DNA of 5,215 nucleotides from a bacterium (GTDB taxonomy: Bacteria; Coprothermobacterota; Coprothermobacteria; Coprothermobacterales; JAADFF01), in assembly GCA_027063755.1 (NCBI GenBank), contig JAMORD010000136.1:1-5215 (forward strand), read 5' to 3'. Positions within the stretch are counted from its first letter, which is position 1. Each line of letters starts with the position of its first letter. Both the position numbers and the translations under genes were made by a program. This document shows, piece after piece, positions 3,751-5,215 of this stretch. Under the pieces are notes generated by a model. It was not told the origin of the DNA, did not search any database, and saw only the letters and a program-made list of their open reading frames with translations.

Positions 3751-5215
3751 TTACTCCAGTCTCAGTTCTATAGTGTCGCCTGCCTTCAGTGGAGCGGAGT
3801 ATCCTGCCTTTGTGCCGTTGATATATATGGTGATTTTCTTTCCCTCAGACATGAGGGCCGATATCATATCTGGCACTTTAGACAGCACCGATGCCACAAT
3901 GTCTCCCGGTGTGTATGGAATGTCTTTATTGCCTACAGAGCTTATGATATGTATGATATCGGTTGCCATGTTATCCTGCGTTTCTGAGATGTTTTCCATA
4001 TGCTCTTTCTTTATGGTCTTTAGGTATATGGTTTGTATTTGGCTCAGTGGTGTTTCGGGAGCCAACTCGCTTTCTGGTATCAGTTTTCCGTATTGTGATT
4101 GAAGTGATATAATCAAGTCTTCTACAGTTCTCGGCTGTAAGTGATAAGTTTCACCATCTGATATCTCAGATACAGGTGTATTTTCCCTATCGGTTAGCGT
4201 AAAGTCTATAGAAACAGGATTACCGTCAATAAATACCTTAGGGGCAACCTTATTAATAACTTCGTCTGCAGTAGGTATATATATGGGAGCATTTTCTCCT
4301 TTGATAATGAGGATGTCATCACCGTTATGTAGTGGGGTGTCAAGAGACGCCTCTTTTCCCGAAACAGTAATCTTGGGGGGTTTTCCCATCATACCGGGGA
4401 ACGATACAAGTTTGTCATCAACAGTAATAACAGTACCCGGTGATGGTTTACCGTAGAAACTTTTCAGAGAGAGGCCCAGTCTTGCCATTGCCTCTTTGAC
4501 AGTAGGTGAAGTTAGACTAAATAGACTAATGGGTATACCGTTGAGTGTTACCTTTATTAAAGGAACACCTTGATGTTCTGCTGCTAGCAAAGTTGTACCT
4601 ACGGCAACAGCCCATGCTGGGTCTGATAGTCTCCGAGGCAAAATCTTAAAACCTCTTCCCATAGGAAAACGTATGCCTACACGCTCAAGGGGAAGCGATA
4701 GCTTTTCGGCAAGCATTTCCCTAATAAGTGGTGTGCGGGAGCCACCTCCAACAAGTATAACGGCCCTTGGCGTATCACCACCAAGTGAAAGGATTTTTTC
4801 TGCTATTTGTGATGTTAAATCGTCTACAACAGGTCTTATAGTTTCAATATACTCGTCTCTTGTTATAACAACTTTGTTGCCCAGTATATCTCTTGTGGCA
4901 ACTTCTCTGTCTGCAGTAAGTTTTATCTTAATTCGTTCTGCGGTCGTAAATGGTAGCAGGTACCTGTTTGATAATGCCTCAGTAATCTCATCGCCGGCAA
5001 TGGGAATGACATCATATCCTACAATTTTTCCATCTTTGCTTATGGATATGTCGCTGGTACCTCCTCCAATGTCTACAAGGGCCAGATGAAAATAGCGTAT
5101 TTCTGGTGGAATGGTAGATGTTATTGCCGCAATAGGCTCCAAAGTAATAAACGATACTTCCAATCCTGCCAGCTCGGCTGATTTCATTAAGGCATAAACT
5201 GGTTGTTCGGGTAAA
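3751..5215 (-). CDS. FtsA-domain (actin/Hsp70-fold) ATPase with long C-terminal extension, partial (5' part outside window)
   Basis: The frame is open to the right edge (first whole codon 5214-5212) and stops at TAA 3753-3751, giving 487 residues; the internal ATG at 5187 is not the true start. Residues 1-35 (LPEQPVYALMKSAELAGLEV, then ITLEPIAAI) resemble the region before the second phosphate motif of FtsA. LVDIGGGTSDISI (47-59) is that phosphate-2 motif, and AVILVGGGSRTPLIREML (151-168) is the adenosine motif. DPAWAVAVGTTLLA (198-211) is the closing helix of the fold. The ATPase core ends near 215. The remaining 270 residues look like two diverged beta-grasp-like modules, about 220-306 and 326-487, each with a strand-turn NG/DG hairpin, a TV-led helix, and an end of the form IT...G...A....PL..GD.I.I. 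The C-terminus is a strand, not the amphipathic membrane helix of classical FtsA. Such long FtsA-domain proteins occur in clostridia apart from ftsZ; their role is not settled. No ftsZ or pilus gene is visible here. It lies convergent to the rest of the window. Confidence 0.88.
   Translation of the reverse strand, partial: LPEQPVYALMKSAELAGLEVSFITLEPIAAITSTIPPEIRYFHLALVDIGGGTSDISISKDGKIVGYDVIPIAGDEITEALSNRYLLPFTTAERIKIKLTADREVATRDILGNKVVITRDEYIETIRPVVDDLTSQIAEKILSLGGDTPRAVILVGGGSRTPLIREMLAEKLSLPLERVGIRFPMGRGFKILPRRLSDPAWAVAVGTTLLAAEHQGVPLIKVTLNGIPISLFSLTSPTVKEAMARLGLSLKSFYGKPSPGTVITVDDKLVSFPGMMGKPPKITVSGKEASLDTPLHNGDDILIIKGENAPIYIPTADEVINKVAPKVFIDGNPVSIDFTLTDRENTPVSEISDGETYHLQPRTVEDLIISLQSQYGKLIPESELAPETPLSQIQTIYLKTIKKEHMENISETQDNMATDIIHIISSVGNKDIPYTPGDIVASVLSKVPDMISALMSEGKKITIYINGTKAGYSAPLKAGDTIELRLE

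Noticed and set aside
3678-3841. Thirteen-base repeat GGTGATTTTCTTT at 3678-3690 and 3829-3841
   Set aside because: It is not in the same frame relative to the FtsA-like gene, the flanks do not match beyond A/T richness, and one such match by chance is not surprising in 5 kb.
3689-4102. Open frame on the + strand opposite the FtsA-like gene
   Set aside because: It is antisense to well-supported coding sequence, and its composition is a by-product of the opposite strand's codons.
4673-5089. Serine-rich open frame on the + strand opposite the ATPase core
   Set aside because: It is a shadow of the FtsA-domain motifs on the - strand; the serine/threonine richness comes from antisense reading.

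Overview
The window looks like chromosomal DNA of a bacterium with moderate-to-low G+C, most likely a Firmicute of the clostridial type. Three things point that way: the rsmE-mtaB gene pair, strong GGAGG-type ribosome binding sites, and a long FtsA-domain ATPase with an extended C-terminal region of a kind known from clostridia. The class III aminotransferase is most like the archaeal/thermophile branch of its family, which hints at a thermophilic or anaerobic amino-acid user. The taxon is inference from gene content, not established.

Layout. Bases 1-1433 hold the end of an RNA-modification operon on the + strand. It contains the C-terminal 74 residues of RsmE (16S rRNA U1498 methyltransferase), followed by a one-base overlap and a complete MtaB-type tRNA methylthiotransferase. 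A short gap (1434-1540) carries a small hairpin and a good extended -10 promoter. Next comes a complete PLP-dependent aminotransferase (1541-2878), closed by a strong intrinsic terminator with a GCAA tetraloop. A gene-free stretch of about 400 bases (2927-3324) follows, with a hairpin, a palindrome and a promoter-like segment that resembles the aminotransferase promoter region. It leads into a 65-codon gene with a very strong Shine-Dalgarno sequence, probably a YjfB-like putative motility protein, which has its own strong terminator (3534-3561).

Bases 3562-3750 look almost empty. They do contain hydrophobic reading frames that together resemble a two-helix small membrane protein broken by frameshifts. 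From 3751 to the right edge, on the - strand and convergent with everything else, is the 3' part of a large FtsA/Hsp70-fold ATPase gene. Its C-terminal half appears to contain two diverged copies of a beta-grasp-like module.

How the genes fit together. RsmE and MtaB both modify translation RNAs and are translationally coupled. The aminotransferase and the small gene appear to be independent single-gene units, each with its own promoter region and terminator. The FtsA-domain gene belongs to a separate leftward transcript. No mobile element, CRISPR array, tRNA or rRNA was seen. I see no clear new multi-gene system. The most unusual items are the divergent residues in MtaB, the duplicated C-terminal module of the FtsA-like protein, the broken membrane ORF, and the two related palindromes flanking the small gene.
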